DNA of 64,000 nucleotides from Paraburkholderia tagetis (GCF_022213065.1 NZ_JAKLJA010000015.1:1-64000); one strand, 5' to 3'; positions 15,958 to 25,855 are shown, counted from the stretch's first letter. The notes: generated from the sequence alone by a model not told the origin. Numbers and translations are program-made.

Positions 15958-18369
15958 ATGTGGGGAAATCAGATTCCGGACCATGAACGGGCTTGCGGGG
16001 TCTCGCCCCTGAGCGGCGACGCCACGCGTGGCGCGTTCGCCGTATCGCCCGATATGTCGCCCGACACCGATGCGCCTCATCTGCAGGTCCTGCATGCCGG
16101 CGAGACGTGTCGCTCGATTTGCCACGCGGCGCGCTTGCGGCTGCTCGTCGACGCCGCCGATTATTTCGCCGCCGTGCGCTCGGCCATCGTGCGGGCGCGC
16201 CACAGTGTGACCATCGTCGGGTGGGACATCGACAGCCGCCTCGAACTGGTGCCCGGCGGCGCCGGCGACGGCTATCCGCAGCCGCTCGGCGATTTTCTGG
16301 CCGCTGTCGCCGCCGCGCGCCCGGCCTTGCGCGTGCGCATTCTCGCGTGGGACTTCGCCATGCTCTACGCGCTGGAGCGCGAATGGCTGCCCGCGTTCAA
16401 GCTCGGCTGGCGCAGCGGCAGGCGCATGCACTTCCGGCTCGACGGGCAGCACCCGCCAGGCGCTTCGCATCATCAAAAGCTCGTGGTCGTGGACGATCGG
16501 CTCGCCTTCGTGGGCGGGATCGATCTCACGCGCTCGCGCTGGGATACGTCCGCGCATGCGCCGCACGATCCGCGGCGCCGCAACGGGACGCGTCAGCCCT
16601 ATGCTCCGAGCCATGACGTGCAGGTCATGTTCGACGGCGACGCCGCGCGCGCCGTGGGCGCGCTCGCGGCCGAGCGCTGGCGCCAGGCGCAGGTGGTCGG
16701 GCGCCACGCCGCCGCGCAGGACATCGACGATCTGCAAGACACCTCGCTTGCGGACGCTGCCGCAGCACGCGCGCAGCACGGATCAGGCGCGCAGGACAAC
16801 GCGAGCGTTCCGAACCACGGGGGCAACCCGAGCAACCCGAGCGACTCGAACAACCAGGACGACCCGAGCAACCAGGACGACCCGAACAACCAGGACGACC
16901 CCAGCGACCAGGCTCTCTGGCCGCCGGCTTTTGCGCCGGACATCGAGGACGTCTGGCTCGGCATCGCGCTCACCTGCGCGCCGCACACGTGCCGCACGGG
17001 TTGCCAGCAGATTCATGCGCTCTACCGGGCGGCGATTGGGGCGTCGCGCAAGACGATCTATATCGAGAACCAGTACTTCACGGCGAGCGCGCTGGCCGAC
17101 GCGCTGCAAGCGCGGCTCGCGCGGCCCGATGCGCCGACGGTGGCCGCCGTGCTGCCCCGCGAGCAGACGGGCTGGCTTCAGTCCGCGACCATGGGGACGC
17201 TGCGCGCGCGCCTGTACCGGCGCTTGCGCGAGTCCGATAGCCTGGGCCGGTTGCAACTCTACGCGCCGTGGATCGAAGGGCTCGGCGACGCCTTCATCAA
17301 CGTGCACAGCAAGCTGATGATCGTCGACGACGAATTGCTCGTGATCGGCAGCGCCAATTTCAACAACCGCTCGATGGTGCTCGACACCGAATGCGATGTC
17401 GCGCTCGAGGCGGCGGGCGATGCGCGTGTGCGCCGGGCCATCGCGGCGATGCGCAACGGCCTGCTCGCCGAGCACCTCGGCGTGACGCGCGCGCAGGTGG
17501 AAGCCGCGTTCGAGCGCTTCGACGGCGATATTCACCGCGTGATCGCGAGCCTCGGCGGCGGGGCGCGCACTTTGAGCACGCTTGAGCCGAGCGTGTCGCC
17601 CGGCCTTGAGCAGTGGGTGCCGGAGAGCGCCGTGGTCGACCCCGAGCGGCCCGCCGTGCCCGATGAAGTGGTGCGCCAGTTCGTGCCGGGGCGCGGCGGC
17701 CGTCCGGTCACGGCGCGTCTGCTGCTGCTCGGCCTGTGCGCGCTCTTCGCGGTGGCGATGACGTTGGCCTGGCATTACACGCCGCTCGCGCAGTTCGTGA
17801 GCCTTACGCGCGTGGGCGAGGCGGCGCGCGCGCTCGCGGCGACGCGTTTCGGTCCCGTGCTCGTGGTGGGCGCGTATGCGCTGGCGGCGATTGCCTCGGT
17901 GCCGGTCACGGTGCTGATCGTCTGCGCGGGGCTCTTGTTCGGTGCGCTGGCGGGCAGTCTCTATGCGCTGGCGGGCTCGCTTCTTGCCGCGCTCGTGAGC
18001 TATGCCATCGGCCGCTGGGCCGGGCGCGAAGCCGTGCGGCGGCGCGCGGGTTCGCGGCTGAACCGGCTCTCGAAGCGGCTCGGGCGCCAGGGGCTCGCCG
18101 CCGTGGTCGTGCTGCGCCTGCTGCCGCTCGCGCCGTTCGTGCTCGTCAATCTCGCGGCCGGCGCTTCGCATATCGCGCTGCGCGACTATCTGCTCGGCAC
18201 GCTCATCGGCATGGGGCCGGGCATCGTGCTGGGAACCGCTTTCGCGCAACAGCTCGCCGCCGCGGTGCGCCATCCCGCGCCGGGCTCGGTCGCGATGCTG
18301 GTCGCCATCGGCGTTGCGCTCGTGGGGTTTTCGGTCGCGCTGAAACGCTTTCTGGGAGGGCGCCAATGA
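15958..18369 (+). CDS. Phospholipase D-like / VTT (DedA-type) fusion protein
   Basis: An 803-residue two-part protein. The first 560 residues form a PLD-superfamily enzyme (cardiolipin synthase-like) with two HxKxxxxD motifs, HHQKLVVVDD (171-180) and HSKLMIVDD (450-458). Residues about 590-800 form a membrane VTT/SNARE-associated domain of the TVP38/DedA kind (LRLLPLAPFVLVNLAAGAS). A hydrophilic Asn-Gln-Asp-Pro linker (288-318), coded by 18-bp repeats, separates the two HKD halves. It likely makes or remodels phospholipids at the inner membrane. The start is uncertain: ATG 15958 has no strong ribosome site, and ATG 16054 is the alternative. Its stop overlaps the next start as ATGA. Confidence 0.85.
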   Translation: MWGNQIPDHERACGVSPLSGDATRGAFAVSPDMSPDTDAPHLQVLHAGETCRSICHAARLRLLVDAADYFAAVRSAIVRARHSVTIVGWDIDSRLELVPGGAGDGYPQPLGDFLAAVAAARPALRVRILAWDFAMLYALEREWLPAFKLGWRSGRRMHFRLDGQHPPGASHHQKLVVVDDRLAFVGGIDLTRSRWDTSAHAPHDPRRRNGTRQPYAPSHDVQVMFDGDAARAVGALAAERWRQAQVVGRHAAAQDIDDLQDTSLADAAAARAQHGSGAQDNASVPNHGGNPSNPSDSNNQDDPSNQDDPNNQDDPSDQALWPPAFAPDIEDVWLGIALTCAPHTCRTGCQQIHALYRAAIGASRKTIYIENQYFTASALADALQARLARPDAPTVAAVLPREQTGWLQSATMGTLRARLYRRLRESDSLGRLQLYAPWIEGLGDAFINVHSKLMIVDDELLVIGSANFNNRSMVLDTECDVALEAAGDARVRRAIAAMRNGLLAEHLGVTRAQVEAAFERFDGDIHRVIASLGGGARTLSTLEPSVSPGLEQWVPESAVVDPERPAVPDEVVRQFVPGRGGRPVTARLLLLGLCALFAVAMTLAWHYTPLAQFVSLTRVGEAARALAATRFGPVLVVGAYALAAIASVPVTVLIVCAGLLFGALAGSLYALAGSLLAALVSYAIGRWAGREAVRRRAGSRLNRLSKRLGRQGLAAVVVLRLLPLAPFVLVNLAAGASHIALRDYLLGTLIGMGPGIVLGTAFAQQLAAAVRHPAPGSVAMLVAIGVALVGFSVALKRFLGGRQ
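16828..16915. repeat. 18-bp repeat encoding NNQDDPS linker
   Basis: Units of AACCAGGACGACCCGAGC type, about three and a half copies plus flanking 9-bp partials, lie between the two HKD halves of the PLD protein. Confidence 0.85.
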
Positions 18370-19265
18370 GGTCCGTGAATGACACCGCACGCGACATCGC
18401 AAGCAACACCGCAAGCAACATCGCAAGCGACACCACACGTGACCCGTCGATTCCCGCCACTGCGCGCGCCGCTGTGCGGGCCAAGGCGGCCGCGCCCGAT
18501 GCTGCGGCCGCGCCGCTGCGCCTCGTCACCTGGAACATTCACGGCGCGGTGGGCACCGACCGCGTGCGCGCGCCCGAGCGCATCGCGCGCGTGCTCCAGG
18601 AGATCGACGCCGACGTGGCCGCGCTCCAGGAGGTGCCGCTCGGAGGCGCGACCTCCGCCGCGTCCTCGCCGGTGCTCGCGGCCTTGAGCGAAGCCACGGG
18701 TGCCCAGGCCGTGGCCGGCCCGACGCTCGACACGCCCTCGCGGCGCTTCGGCAACGCGGTGCTCACGCACTGGCCGATCACGGAGACCCGCACGCTCGAT
18801 CTCTCGTTCGGCCGCCGCGAGCCGCGCGGCGCGCTCGACGTGGACATCCTCGTGGACGGCGAGCCGCTGCGGGTGGTGGCGACGCATCTCGGCCTGGGCC
18901 TGCGCGAGCGCAGCGCGCAGATCGCGCAACTGCTGGCCGCGTTCGACCGGCCGGGGCTGCCGGTGATTCTGGCGGGCGACATCAACGAATGGCTGCTGTG
19001 GCGGCGCGCCTTTCGCATGCTCACCGAGCATTTCCGCGCCGCGCCCGCGCCGGCCACCTTCCACACGCGCTGGCCGCTGCTCGCGCTCGATCGCATCTGG
19101 ATGCACCCGGTGGCGCGGCTCGTGAGCGTGCGCGCGTATCGCGACGGCGAAGCGCGCGTGGCATCCGATCATCTGCCGCTCGTGGCGGAAATCGCGGCAG
19201 CGACGCACGCCGTCGAGGCGGCGCAGGGGGAGGCGATGGCCGATGAGGCGCAGGTAAGCGGCTGA
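18366..19265 (+). CDS. Endonuclease/exonuclease/phosphatase family protein
   Basis: A 299-residue EEP-fold metal-dependent hydrolase. Residues about 50-275 contain TWNIHG, the metal-binding Glu in ALQEVP, GDINEW and the terminal SDHLPLV. The first 45 residues are a low-complexity stretch (ARDIASNTASNIASD) from a 12-bp repeat. It is translationally coupled to the PLD/VTT gene by ATGA overlap; this pair is a recurrent arrangement in proteobacteria and suggests a lipid phosphodiesterase role rather than DNA repair, though that is inference. Confidence 0.9.
   Translation: MRSVNDTARDIASNTASNIASDTTRDPSIPATARAAVRAKAAAPDAAAAPLRLVTWNIHGAVGTDRVRAPERIARVLQEIDADVAALQEVPLGGATSAASSPVLAALSEATGAQAVAGPTLDTPSRRFGNAVLTHWPITETRTLDLSFGRREPRGALDVDILVDGEPLRVVATHLGLGLRERSAQIAQLLAAFDRPGLPVILAGDINEWLLWRRAFRMLTEHFRAAPAPATFHTRWPLLALDRIWMHPVARLVSVRAYRDGEARVASDHLPLVAEIAAATHAVEAAQGEAMADEAQVSG
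18386..18437. repeat. 12-bp repeat at EEP gene 5' end
   Basis: Units of ACATCGCAAGCA type, about four copies, encode the ASN-rich N terminus. Confidence 0.75.
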
Positions 19266-19308
19266 GGGCGGCTGAGGGCGGCGGGGGCGGCTGGGGGCGA
19301 CTGAGGGC
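19262..19308. repeat. GGCGGCTGAG repeats in intergenic DNA
   Basis: Roughly 10-bp units (CTGAGGGCGG) between the EEP and aconitase genes, starting at the EEP stop codon. Confidence 0.6.
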
Positions 19309-19396
19309 GTCTACGAGACAGGCACGCGCGATGCGTGCGCTGTTGCATTCGACGAACGCACCACTCAACGCACCACTCAAGTTTCGGGGAAGCACC

Positions 19397-21340
19397 ATGG
19401 ATCTCAATGTCGCTCAGAAACTCATTGAAGCTCACCTCGTGCACGGCCGGATGCAGGCCGGCGAGGAAATCGGCATTTCGGTCGACCAGACCCTGACCCA
19501 GGACGCCACCGGCACGCTCGTGATGCTGGAGCTGGAAGCCATGGGGCTCGACTATGCGCGCACCAAGCTGAGCGTTCAGTATGTCGATCACAACCTGATC
19601 CAGGAGGACTACCGCAACGCGGACGATCATCTGTTCCTGCGCAGCGCCGCCCAGCGCTTCGGCCTCTGGTATTCGCGGCCGGGCAACGGCGTGAGCCATC
19701 CGTGTCATCAGGAGAATTTCGGCAAGCCCGGCTGCACGCTGCTGGGTTCGGACAGCCACACGTGCGCGGCGGGCGCCATCGGCATGCTGGCGATTGGCGC
19801 GGGCGGCCTGGAAGTGGCGCAGGCCATTGCGGGCGAACCGTTTTTCACGCGCATGCCCGAGATCTGGGGCGTGCGGCTCACCGGCAGCCTGCCCGACTGG
19901 GTGAGCGCCAAGGACGTGATCCTGGAGATGCTGCGCCGCCATGGCGTGGACGGCGGCACGTGCCGGATCATCGAATACCACGGGCCGGGCCTCGACGGCT
20001 TGAGCGCGATGGACCGTCATGTCATCGCCAACATGGGCGCGGAACTGGGCGCGACCGCCAGCGTCTTTCCGTCCGACCGCGAAACCCGGCGCTTCCTGCA
20101 TGCATGGCAGCGCGAGAGCGACTGGCGCGAACTACTCGCGGATCCGCACGCTTCCTATGACATCGAAGAGGAAATCGATCTCGCGTCGCTCGAACCGCTG
20201 ATCGCGCTGCCTTCGAGCCCCGGCAACGTTCGCGCCGTGTGGCAGGTGTCGGGCGAGCCCGTGCACCAGTGCTATATCGGCTCGTCGGCGAACCCCGGCT
20301 ACCGCGATTTCGCCGTGGCGGCCGCCATCATGGACGACAAGGTCGTGCATCCGCGCGTGTCGTTCGACATCAATCCCACCTCGCGCGCGCAACTCGAATT
20401 GCTGACCCGCGAGGGCTGCGTGCTCGAACTGCTGCGCGCGGGCGCGCGCCTGCATCAGGCCGGCTGCAACGGCTGCATCGGCATGGGCCAGGCGCCCGCC
20501 ACCGACACGTTTTCGCTGCGCACGGTGCCGCGCAACTTCCCGGGCCGCTCGGGCACGCCCGAAGACAAGGTCTGCCTCGTGAGCCCCGAGACCGCGGCCG
20601 CTTCGGCGCTCACGGGCCAGATCACCGACCCGCGCACGCTGGAGATGACCTATCCGCGCATTGCCGACCCCGATGCGCCAATCGTCAACCGCGCGCTGTT
20701 CGAAAAACCGCTCGCGCGCGGCGAAGCGGCCACGGTCGCGCTGCACAAGGGCCCCAACATCGCGAGCCTGCCGGAGTTCGACGCGCTGCCCGACGCGTTC
20801 GATCTGCCCGTGCTCCTGAAGATGGGCGACAACGTATCGACCGACGAGATCCTGCCCGCGGGCGCGCGCGTGCTGCCGTTTCGCAGCAATATTCCGAGGA
20901 TTGCGGAGTTCGCATTCGAGCGCATCGACGACGCCTATGCACAGCGCGCGCACGACACCGGCGACCATTGCGTGGTGGGCGGGAGCAACTACGGGCAAGG
21001 ATCGAGCCGCGAGCACGCGGCGCTGGCGCCACGCTTTCTCGGCCTGCGCATGGTGATCGCGAAGCGCTTCGCGCGCATTCATGCGCAGAATCTCGTGAAC
21101 TTCGGGGTTCTCGCGCTGACTTTCGCCGATGGCGGCGATTACGACGCGATCGAGTCCGGCGACGTGCTGCACGTCGAGGACATTCACGCGGCGCTCTCGT
21201 CGGGCAGTCCGTTGATCGTCAGGATCGCTGCGAAAAATCGCCAGATCGAAGTTCGCCATGCGATGACGCCGCGGCAGGTCGACTATCTGCTGCATGGCGG
21301 CGCGCTCAACTGGACGAAAGCGCGGCTGCACGCGGCGTGA
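19397..21340 (+). CDS. Aconitate hydratase (short, Aquifex-type)
   Basis: A 647-residue aconitase-family hydro-lyase, shorter than the roughly 900-residue AcnA. The 4Fe-4S ligands are visible as C123 (GSDSHTC) and C357/C360 (GCNGCIGMG). The C-terminal swivel domain contains GGSNYGQGSSREHAAL. It would interconvert citrate and isocitrate or a related hydroxy acid. This short type is distinct from AcnA/AcnB, and its physiological substrate is less certain. MDLNVAQKL at 19397 matches the family N terminus. A CPA1-type antiporter starts 20 bp after its stop, so the two are probably co-transcribed. Confidence 0.92.
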   Translation: MDLNVAQKLIEAHLVHGRMQAGEEIGISVDQTLTQDATGTLVMLELEAMGLDYARTKLSVQYVDHNLIQEDYRNADDHLFLRSAAQRFGLWYSRPGNGVSHPCHQENFGKPGCTLLGSDSHTCAAGAIGMLAIGAGGLEVAQAIAGEPFFTRMPEIWGVRLTGSLPDWVSAKDVILEMLRRHGVDGGTCRIIEYHGPGLDGLSAMDRHVIANMGAELGATASVFPSDRETRRFLHAWQRESDWRELLADPHASYDIEEEIDLASLEPLIALPSSPGNVRAVWQVSGEPVHQCYIGSSANPGYRDFAVAAAIMDDKVVHPRVSFDINPTSRAQLELLTREGCVLELLRAGARLHQAGCNGCIGMGQAPATDTFSLRTVPRNFPGRSGTPEDKVCLVSPETAAASALTGQITDPRTLEMTYPRIADPDAPIVNRALFEKPLARGEAATVALHKGPNIASLPEFDALPDAFDLPVLLKMGDNVSTDEILPAGARVLPFRSNIPRIAEFAFERIDDAYAQRAHDTGDHCVVGGSNYGQGSSREHAALAPRFLGLRMVIAKRFARIHAQNLVNFGVLALTFADGGDYDAIESGDVLHVEDIHAALSSGSPLIVRIAAKNRQIEVRHAMTPRQVDYLLHGGALNWTKARLHAA

Positions 21341-21360
21341 AGCGCGAGGCCAGGCCCTGA

Positions 21361-22689
21361 ATGGTGGAAGAAGCACTGTGGTTTTTGGTTGTCGGCGTGC
21401 TGTTGATGTTCGTGGCGCTGGCGCGCGGGCCGATCGCACGGCTGCCGCTCACGGGCGCGATGATCTATCTGGCGGTGGGCGTGGTCGTCGGACCGGGCGG
21501 CCTTGGCCTCGTGCATGCCGATCTCGCGCAGGGCGTGCGCACGCTCGTCGTGATCGCCGAGGCCGGGCTCGTCATCTCGCTGTTCTCGGTGGGCATGCAC
21601 CTGCGGGTGCCATTGCGCGACCGCCTCTGGCGTTTGCCGCTGCGCCTCGGCGTGCCGGCCATGGCGCTCACCGTCGCGCTGATGTTCGCGTTTGCCTGGG
21701 CGAGCGGCTTGCCGCCCGGCGTCGCGCTGTTTCTTGCGGCGGCGCTCGCGCCCACCGATCCGGTGCTCGCCAACGAACTGCGCGTGCACGAAGCCGGCGA
21801 CGCCGAACCCGTGCGCTTCGCGCTCTCGGGCGAAGGCGGCCTGAACGACGGCGCGGCGCTGCCGTTCGCCATGCTCGGCCTTGCGCTGTGCGGCGTGCGC
21901 GTGAGCGGCATGCAAAGCGTGGCGGCGTTTGCAGGGTCGCTCGCGTGGGGCGTGGCGGGCGCCGTGCTGACCGGCGTGGCGTTCGCCATGCTCTGCGTGC
22001 GGCTGGTGTTGCATTTGCGCACGCGCTACGGCGAGGCGGTGGGGCTCGACGGCTTTATCGCGATCGGCCTCATGTCGGTGGTCTATGGCGTGGCGCTGCT
22101 CGTGCATGCCTATGCCTTCGTGGCGGTGTTCGCCGCGGGCGTCGCGCTGCGCCACGAGGAATTGCGCGCGACGGGCGCGCAACGCCCGGCCGAGGCGCTC
22201 GGCAACGTGCAGCATGGCGAGCGCACTGAAGTCGCGAAAGATCCGCAGCGCGCGCATGCATGGCTCGCGCAGGGCATTACCGACTTCACGCTGGAAATCG
22301 AGCGGTTCGCCGAGTTTTCCGTCTTGCTGATTATCGGCTGCGTGGTCTCCGCGCATTGGCGCGAGATGCTGGAACCGCATGCCGTGCTCTATGCGCTGGT
22401 GCTCGTGTTTCTCGTGCGGCCCGTGGCCGTGCTCGCGGCCATGACCGGAGCACGCGCGGATGGGCAACAGCGCCGCCTCATGGCATGGATGGGCATACGC
22501 GGCGTGGGCGCGTTTTACTACGCGCTGTGGGGGATCGATCAGGCGGGCGAGACGCTGCGCGCGGTGCTGCCCGCCGCGCTCGACGCGATCGTGATTTCCG
22601 TGGTGCTGCACGGCTCGACGGCGGGGTATGTGCTGGGGCGTTATCTGCGTGAAAAGCAGAGCGCGCAAGGGGCTGCGCACGCGCGCTGA
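21361..22689 (+). CDS. Cation/proton antiporter (CPA1 family)
   Basis: A 442-residue membrane protein with about 12 helices. It carries the exchanger signature LAPTDPVLANEL (ion-binding Asp) and GEGGLNDGAALPF. This marks a Na+/H+ or K+/H+ antiporter of the CPA1 type. It likely handles pH or sodium stress. Spacing of 20 bp from the aconitase gene suggests one operon. Confidence 0.92.
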   Translation: MVEEALWFLVVGVLLMFVALARGPIARLPLTGAMIYLAVGVVVGPGGLGLVHADLAQGVRTLVVIAEAGLVISLFSVGMHLRVPLRDRLWRLPLRLGVPAMALTVALMFAFAWASGLPPGVALFLAAALAPTDPVLANELRVHEAGDAEPVRFALSGEGGLNDGAALPFAMLGLALCGVRVSGMQSVAAFAGSLAWGVAGAVLTGVAFAMLCVRLVLHLRTRYGEAVGLDGFIAIGLMSVVYGVALLVHAYAFVAVFAAGVALRHEELRATGAQRPAEALGNVQHGERTEVAKDPQRAHAWLAQGITDFTLEIERFAEFSVLLIIGCVVSAHWREMLEPHAVLYALVLVFLVRPVAVLAAMTGARADGQQRRLMAWMGIRGVGAFYYALWGIDQAGETLRAVLPAALDAIVISVVLHGSTAGYVLGRYLREKQSAQGAAHAR

Positions 22690-22751
22690 TGGTGCGTATT
22701 CAGGCGCTTTTGGGGTGCTTTTCAGCGTTTTCGTGCGCTCGCTGCTTGCCG

Positions 22752-23141
22752 TTAGTGCGAGGGCTTGCCGACCTGGAGCGCGTTGGTGACCGATGTCACG
22801 CCGTCCATCTCCTGCACGACGCTGGCGGCGCGGCGCTTCTGTGCATCGTCGGCTACTGTGCCCGTGAGGGTCACGACGCCGCGATTCGTGGTGATTTGCA
22901 CGTCGTTTGAGTTCAAACCGTCGGTGCCGAGCAATGCGGCTCGCGCGCGCGCCGTGATGATCGTGTCGCTTGCGTTGGTGCCGGCGGATGGGGCGCCGGC
23001 GACCAGGCCGTGTGGTGGTGGGACGTTCGGGTGGGGTGTTCCTGGGCTGGACTGGGCCAGGGCGATTGCGCTTGCGAGCAAGAGGCTCGTGCATGTGGCT
23101 GTGACCGCGTAGCGCGGATATCTTGAGATGTAATGTTGCAT
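22752..23141 (-). CDS. BON-domain secreted protein
   Basis: A 129-residue protein with a signal peptide (TATCTSLLLASAIALAQS) and a BON domain from about residue 55 (ARAALLGTDGL..VQITTNRGVVTLTGTVAD...VTSVTNALQV). BON proteins (OsmY-like) are periplasmic, bind phospholipid surfaces and help envelope stress survival. AGGAG before the ATG at 23141 sets the start; the open frame continues upstream into a repeat element and is spurious there. It converges with the antiporter gene. Confidence 0.9.
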   Translation of the reverse strand: MQHYISRYPRYAVTATCTSLLLASAIALAQSSPGTPHPNVPPPHGLVAGAPSAGTNASDTIITARARAALLGTDGLNSNDVQITTNRGVVTLTGTVADDAQKRRAASVVQEMDGVTSVTNALQVGKPSH

Positions 23142-23261
23142 GTCGGGCTCCTGATTAAAGGGGCGTGTGGTAAGCGCGCATTGGGCGTGCCTTGGGGTGG
23201 GTTTTTTTTTGCGCTCGGTGTTGCTTGTAGCGATTACGTGTAGTGCCTGGTTTATTTTTTT

Positions 23262-23820
23262 CGCGTTTCCTTGTATTCGCGGTGGTCTGCAAGCGTTGCC
23301 CCTGTGCGGGGCGGCACCTACTTTTCTTTGCAGCGGCAAAGAAAAGTAGGCAAAAGAAAGCCGCTCAAACCGCTAGTGTGACGCCGTCCACCTCTTGCCC
23401 GTGATCGGAGCGGTTCCGGAGCGTCTGCCACCACGCGCCATACAACGGAGTGACTAAGGGCTCATTCCTCCGGCGGCGCTTCGCGCGCTGTGGGGCATAA
23501 TCCAAAACAATCAGGATGCCTGTGCATCGACGCAGTGCATGCGCATTCGAGTGCCCTGGCAGAACCCTTGGTTTCCCTTGCATACCCTCCCGCTGCGCGC
23601 GTAGCGAGCAGCGGGATGCATGAGTCCTTTGTCACTCAGTTTGAAGGTGCGAGGTGACGGATGCTCCGGAACCACTTCGCTTAACGGCAAGAGGTGTACT
23701 GCGTCACACTGGCGGTGTGAGCCGCTTTCTTTTGCCTACTTTTCTTTGCGGCTGCAAAGAAAAGTAGGTGCCGCCCCGCACAGGGGCAACACTAATAGAC
23801 CGACATGAAAACAAGGAAAT
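23262..23820. repeat. 562-bp intergenic element, complete copy
   Basis: Complete with both arms. The right terminus has drifted to AAGGAAAT, and aligned to the others the copy also spans 562 bp. It lies between two minus-strand genes, 36 bp beyond the stop of the PqiC-like gene. Confidence 0.92.
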
Positions 23821-23855
23821 GCCAACACCCAACGATCCACACCAAAAAACCAACT

Positions 23856-24542
23856 TCAATACACCGACACCACGATCCGATCAGCCAGCATCCCGAGAAT
23901 ACGGCTCAGCGCGGCGGCCTGCGCCACTGCATCATTACCTGCGATTGGCGTTTCGAGCTTCACCTGTCGCATCAGCGTGGCACTCCCACTTTGCTTCCGA
24001 TCCAGCACACTCCACGCCGCCTCCAACTTCAATGTCGCGCCCGCATTAGCCTGGGCGCTCAACACTGTGACGATCAGCGTGCGCGTGCCGGCCGGAGCTG
24101 GCGCATCCGGAAACACAAACGCACCGGCTGGCAAGCGCATCACGAGGTCTTCGGCGAGCGTGCGCCGTATCATCCTGGCAAGCGGCGCACCCCAGCGGAC
24201 GTTGTCGTCGATCGTCAGCCGATTGGGCGCGACCTGCGTCACCACTTCGGGTCGATCGAGCTCGGCGGGAATGTGAACCGCCGTCAGTTGCAGCGGCGAT
24301 ATCGTGCGCATGCCGCCAGCCACTTCACCAGGCACTTCACCAGGCGCCGCGCTCAGCGTGACATAACGCGTTGGCGGGCTATGCCCACAGCCCGCAAGCA
24401 CAAGCATAACCACGAGCATCGCGCTCACCGACGCCGCAGCAACGGCCGCAGCAACGGCGGCAGCCACGTCCGCAGCCACGTCCGCAACAACGGCCACCAC
24501 GCCGTCCGCGCGTCCCGCCGCTCTCACGAAGCCGCGCATCAT
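23856..24542 (-). CDS. pqiC: PqiC-type outer-membrane lipoprotein
   Basis: A 228-residue protein with a lipobox LAGC (Cys about residue 52) and an ABC-transport auxiliary domain (PPTRYVTLSA, AELDRPEVVTQVAPNRLTI, WGAPLARMIRRTLAEDL). It should sit in the outer membrane as the partner of PqiB in lipid transport. The sequence before the lipobox is unusually long and made of Val-Ala-Asp units from a 12-bp repeat (24428-24505). The start codon follows GAGGAG inside the last codons of the PqiB gene. Confidence 0.88.
   Translation of the reverse strand: MMRGFVRAAGRADGVVAVVADVAADVAAAVAAAVAAASVSAMLVVMLVLAGCGHSPPTRYVTLSAAPGEVPGEVAGGMRTISPLQLTAVHIPAELDRPEVVTQVAPNRLTIDDNVRWGAPLARMIRRTLAEDLVMRLPAGAFVFPDAPAPAGTRTLIVTVLSAQANAGATLKLEAAWSVLDRKQSGSATLMRQVKLETPIAGNDAVAQAAALSRILGMLADRIVVSVY
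24428..24505. repeat. 12-bp repeat in pqiC signal region
   Basis: Units such as GCAGCAACGGCC and GCAGCCACGTCC encode VAADVAAAVAAA ahead of the lipobox. Confidence 0.8.
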
Positions 24543-24547
24543 GACCG

Positions 24548-25855
24548 CTACTCCTCGCGCCGGCCACGCACCAGCGCTTCGGGATGACGGTCGAGATAGT
24601 CGGCCAGCGCCCGCACCGATCGCGCCGTGTCGGTCAGCTCGCGCAAGGCCGCGGGCAGATCGTCCTGGCTCGATGCATCGCCGCCGAGCGTGCGGTTCGC
24701 GGCGGCGACGGTGCTGTCGGCCGCATTCGCGGTCTCGCGCAATTGCGCTACCAGCGGTCCGATCTGCGGCGATACCTGCTGTAGCGTGCGGTCGATCTGC
24801 GCCACCGAGCGGTCGATGTGCGTGAGGCTTTCGCGAATTTGCGGCGAGCCGCTCAAGGCATCGATGTGCGCCGCGATGCTACGCACCTGGTCGCCGGTTT
24901 CCTTGATCGGCAGCGCGTCGATCTTCGTGATCACGTCGTTGGCCTTCGCCGTGATGCTGTCGAGGTCCGGCGACGCCACGTCCGGAATCACGGGCACGCC
25001 GTTTTCGGCCGTGAGCGTGGCGGCGGGCGCGCCGTTCGTGCCGTTCCCGCCGTTCACGATGTCGAGTTCGACCTTGCGCGGCCCGACGAGCGGCGGGTCC
25101 TGCGCGAGACGCGCGCGCAAGCCTTGGGCGACGAGGCGCTTGAGCATGCTGTCGACAATCGGCCGCCAGTCGCCGTTGGCAGGTGCTTTGACGCCCACAA
25201 TGCCCAGTTGCGATGGGTCGAGCTCGATTTGCACGAGCGTGCCCAGCGTGCCCGTTCGAGCGTCGTAGTTCAGGCGCACGCCAGTGACCGTGCCCACGCG
25301 AAAGCCCCGCAATTGCACGTCCGCGCCACTTTTTAGCTCGCCGGCGGCGCCCGCAAAGCGCACGGCATAGCTCACCATCGGTCCGTGCAGCGGCGCCAGC
25401 GCAGGCCGGCGGTCGCCGCCGTCGAAGTGTGTGGCGGGTTTGCCGGAGCCGGGCTCCATGACGATTTCGGGTCCGGCTAGCAGTGCCTTCATCGACGAGG
25501 GGTCGCTCAGATCCACCTGGGCGCCGCGCAGAAAGAACTGCGTGCCGGCGCGCAAATACTGCTTGTCCGTGCGGTCGATTTCGAGTTTCGCTTCCACGCG
25601 CCGTCCATCGGGCGTGAGCGCCACGCTGGAGACTTCGCCTATCTTCACGCCGCGCAGCGTGACGATTGTGTCGTCGGCCTTCATGCCATACGCGTTGTCG
25701 AACGTGACGATGACGGTTTCCCCCTGGTGCACGAGCGCCCGTATGCCGAGCCACCCCGTTACCGCGAGCGCCGCGATTGGCACCGCCCAGATCCAGCCCG
25801 GCCAGGCGCTGCGCCGGACTTCGGCCTGGGTGCGATGCGCTCGCGCGCCCGTCAT
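24548..25855 (-). CDS. pqiB: PqiB-type MCE-domain protein
   Basis: A 435-residue protein with one N-terminal helix (WIWAVPIAALAVTGWLG) and two MCE domains, about 45-115 and 160-230 (each with an LRG..VG.V signature). E. coli PqiB has three MCE domains and about 546 residues, so this is a shorter form. The C-terminal third is a long helical region. MCE proteins form periplasmic lipid tunnels between the two membranes. The ATG overlaps the PqiA stop (ATGA). Confidence 0.9.
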   Translation of the reverse strand: MTGARAHRTQAEVRRSAWPGWIWAVPIAALAVTGWLGIRALVHQGETVIVTFDNAYGMKADDTIVTLRGVKIGEVSSVALTPDGRRVEAKLEIDRTDKQYLRAGTQFFLRGAQVDLSDPSSMKALLAGPEIVMEPGSGKPATHFDGGDRRPALAPLHGPMVSYAVRFAGAAGELKSGADVQLRGFRVGTVTGVRLNYDARTGTLGTLVQIELDPSQLGIVGVKAPANGDWRPIVDSMLKRLVAQGLRARLAQDPPLVGPRKVELDIVNGGNGTNGAPAATLTAENGVPVIPDVASPDLDSITAKANDVITKIDALPIKETGDQVRSIAAHIDALSGSPQIRESLTHIDRSVAQIDRTLQQVSPQIGPLVAQLRETANAADSTVAAANRTLGGDASSQDDLPAALRELTDTARSVRALADYLDRHPEALVRGRREE

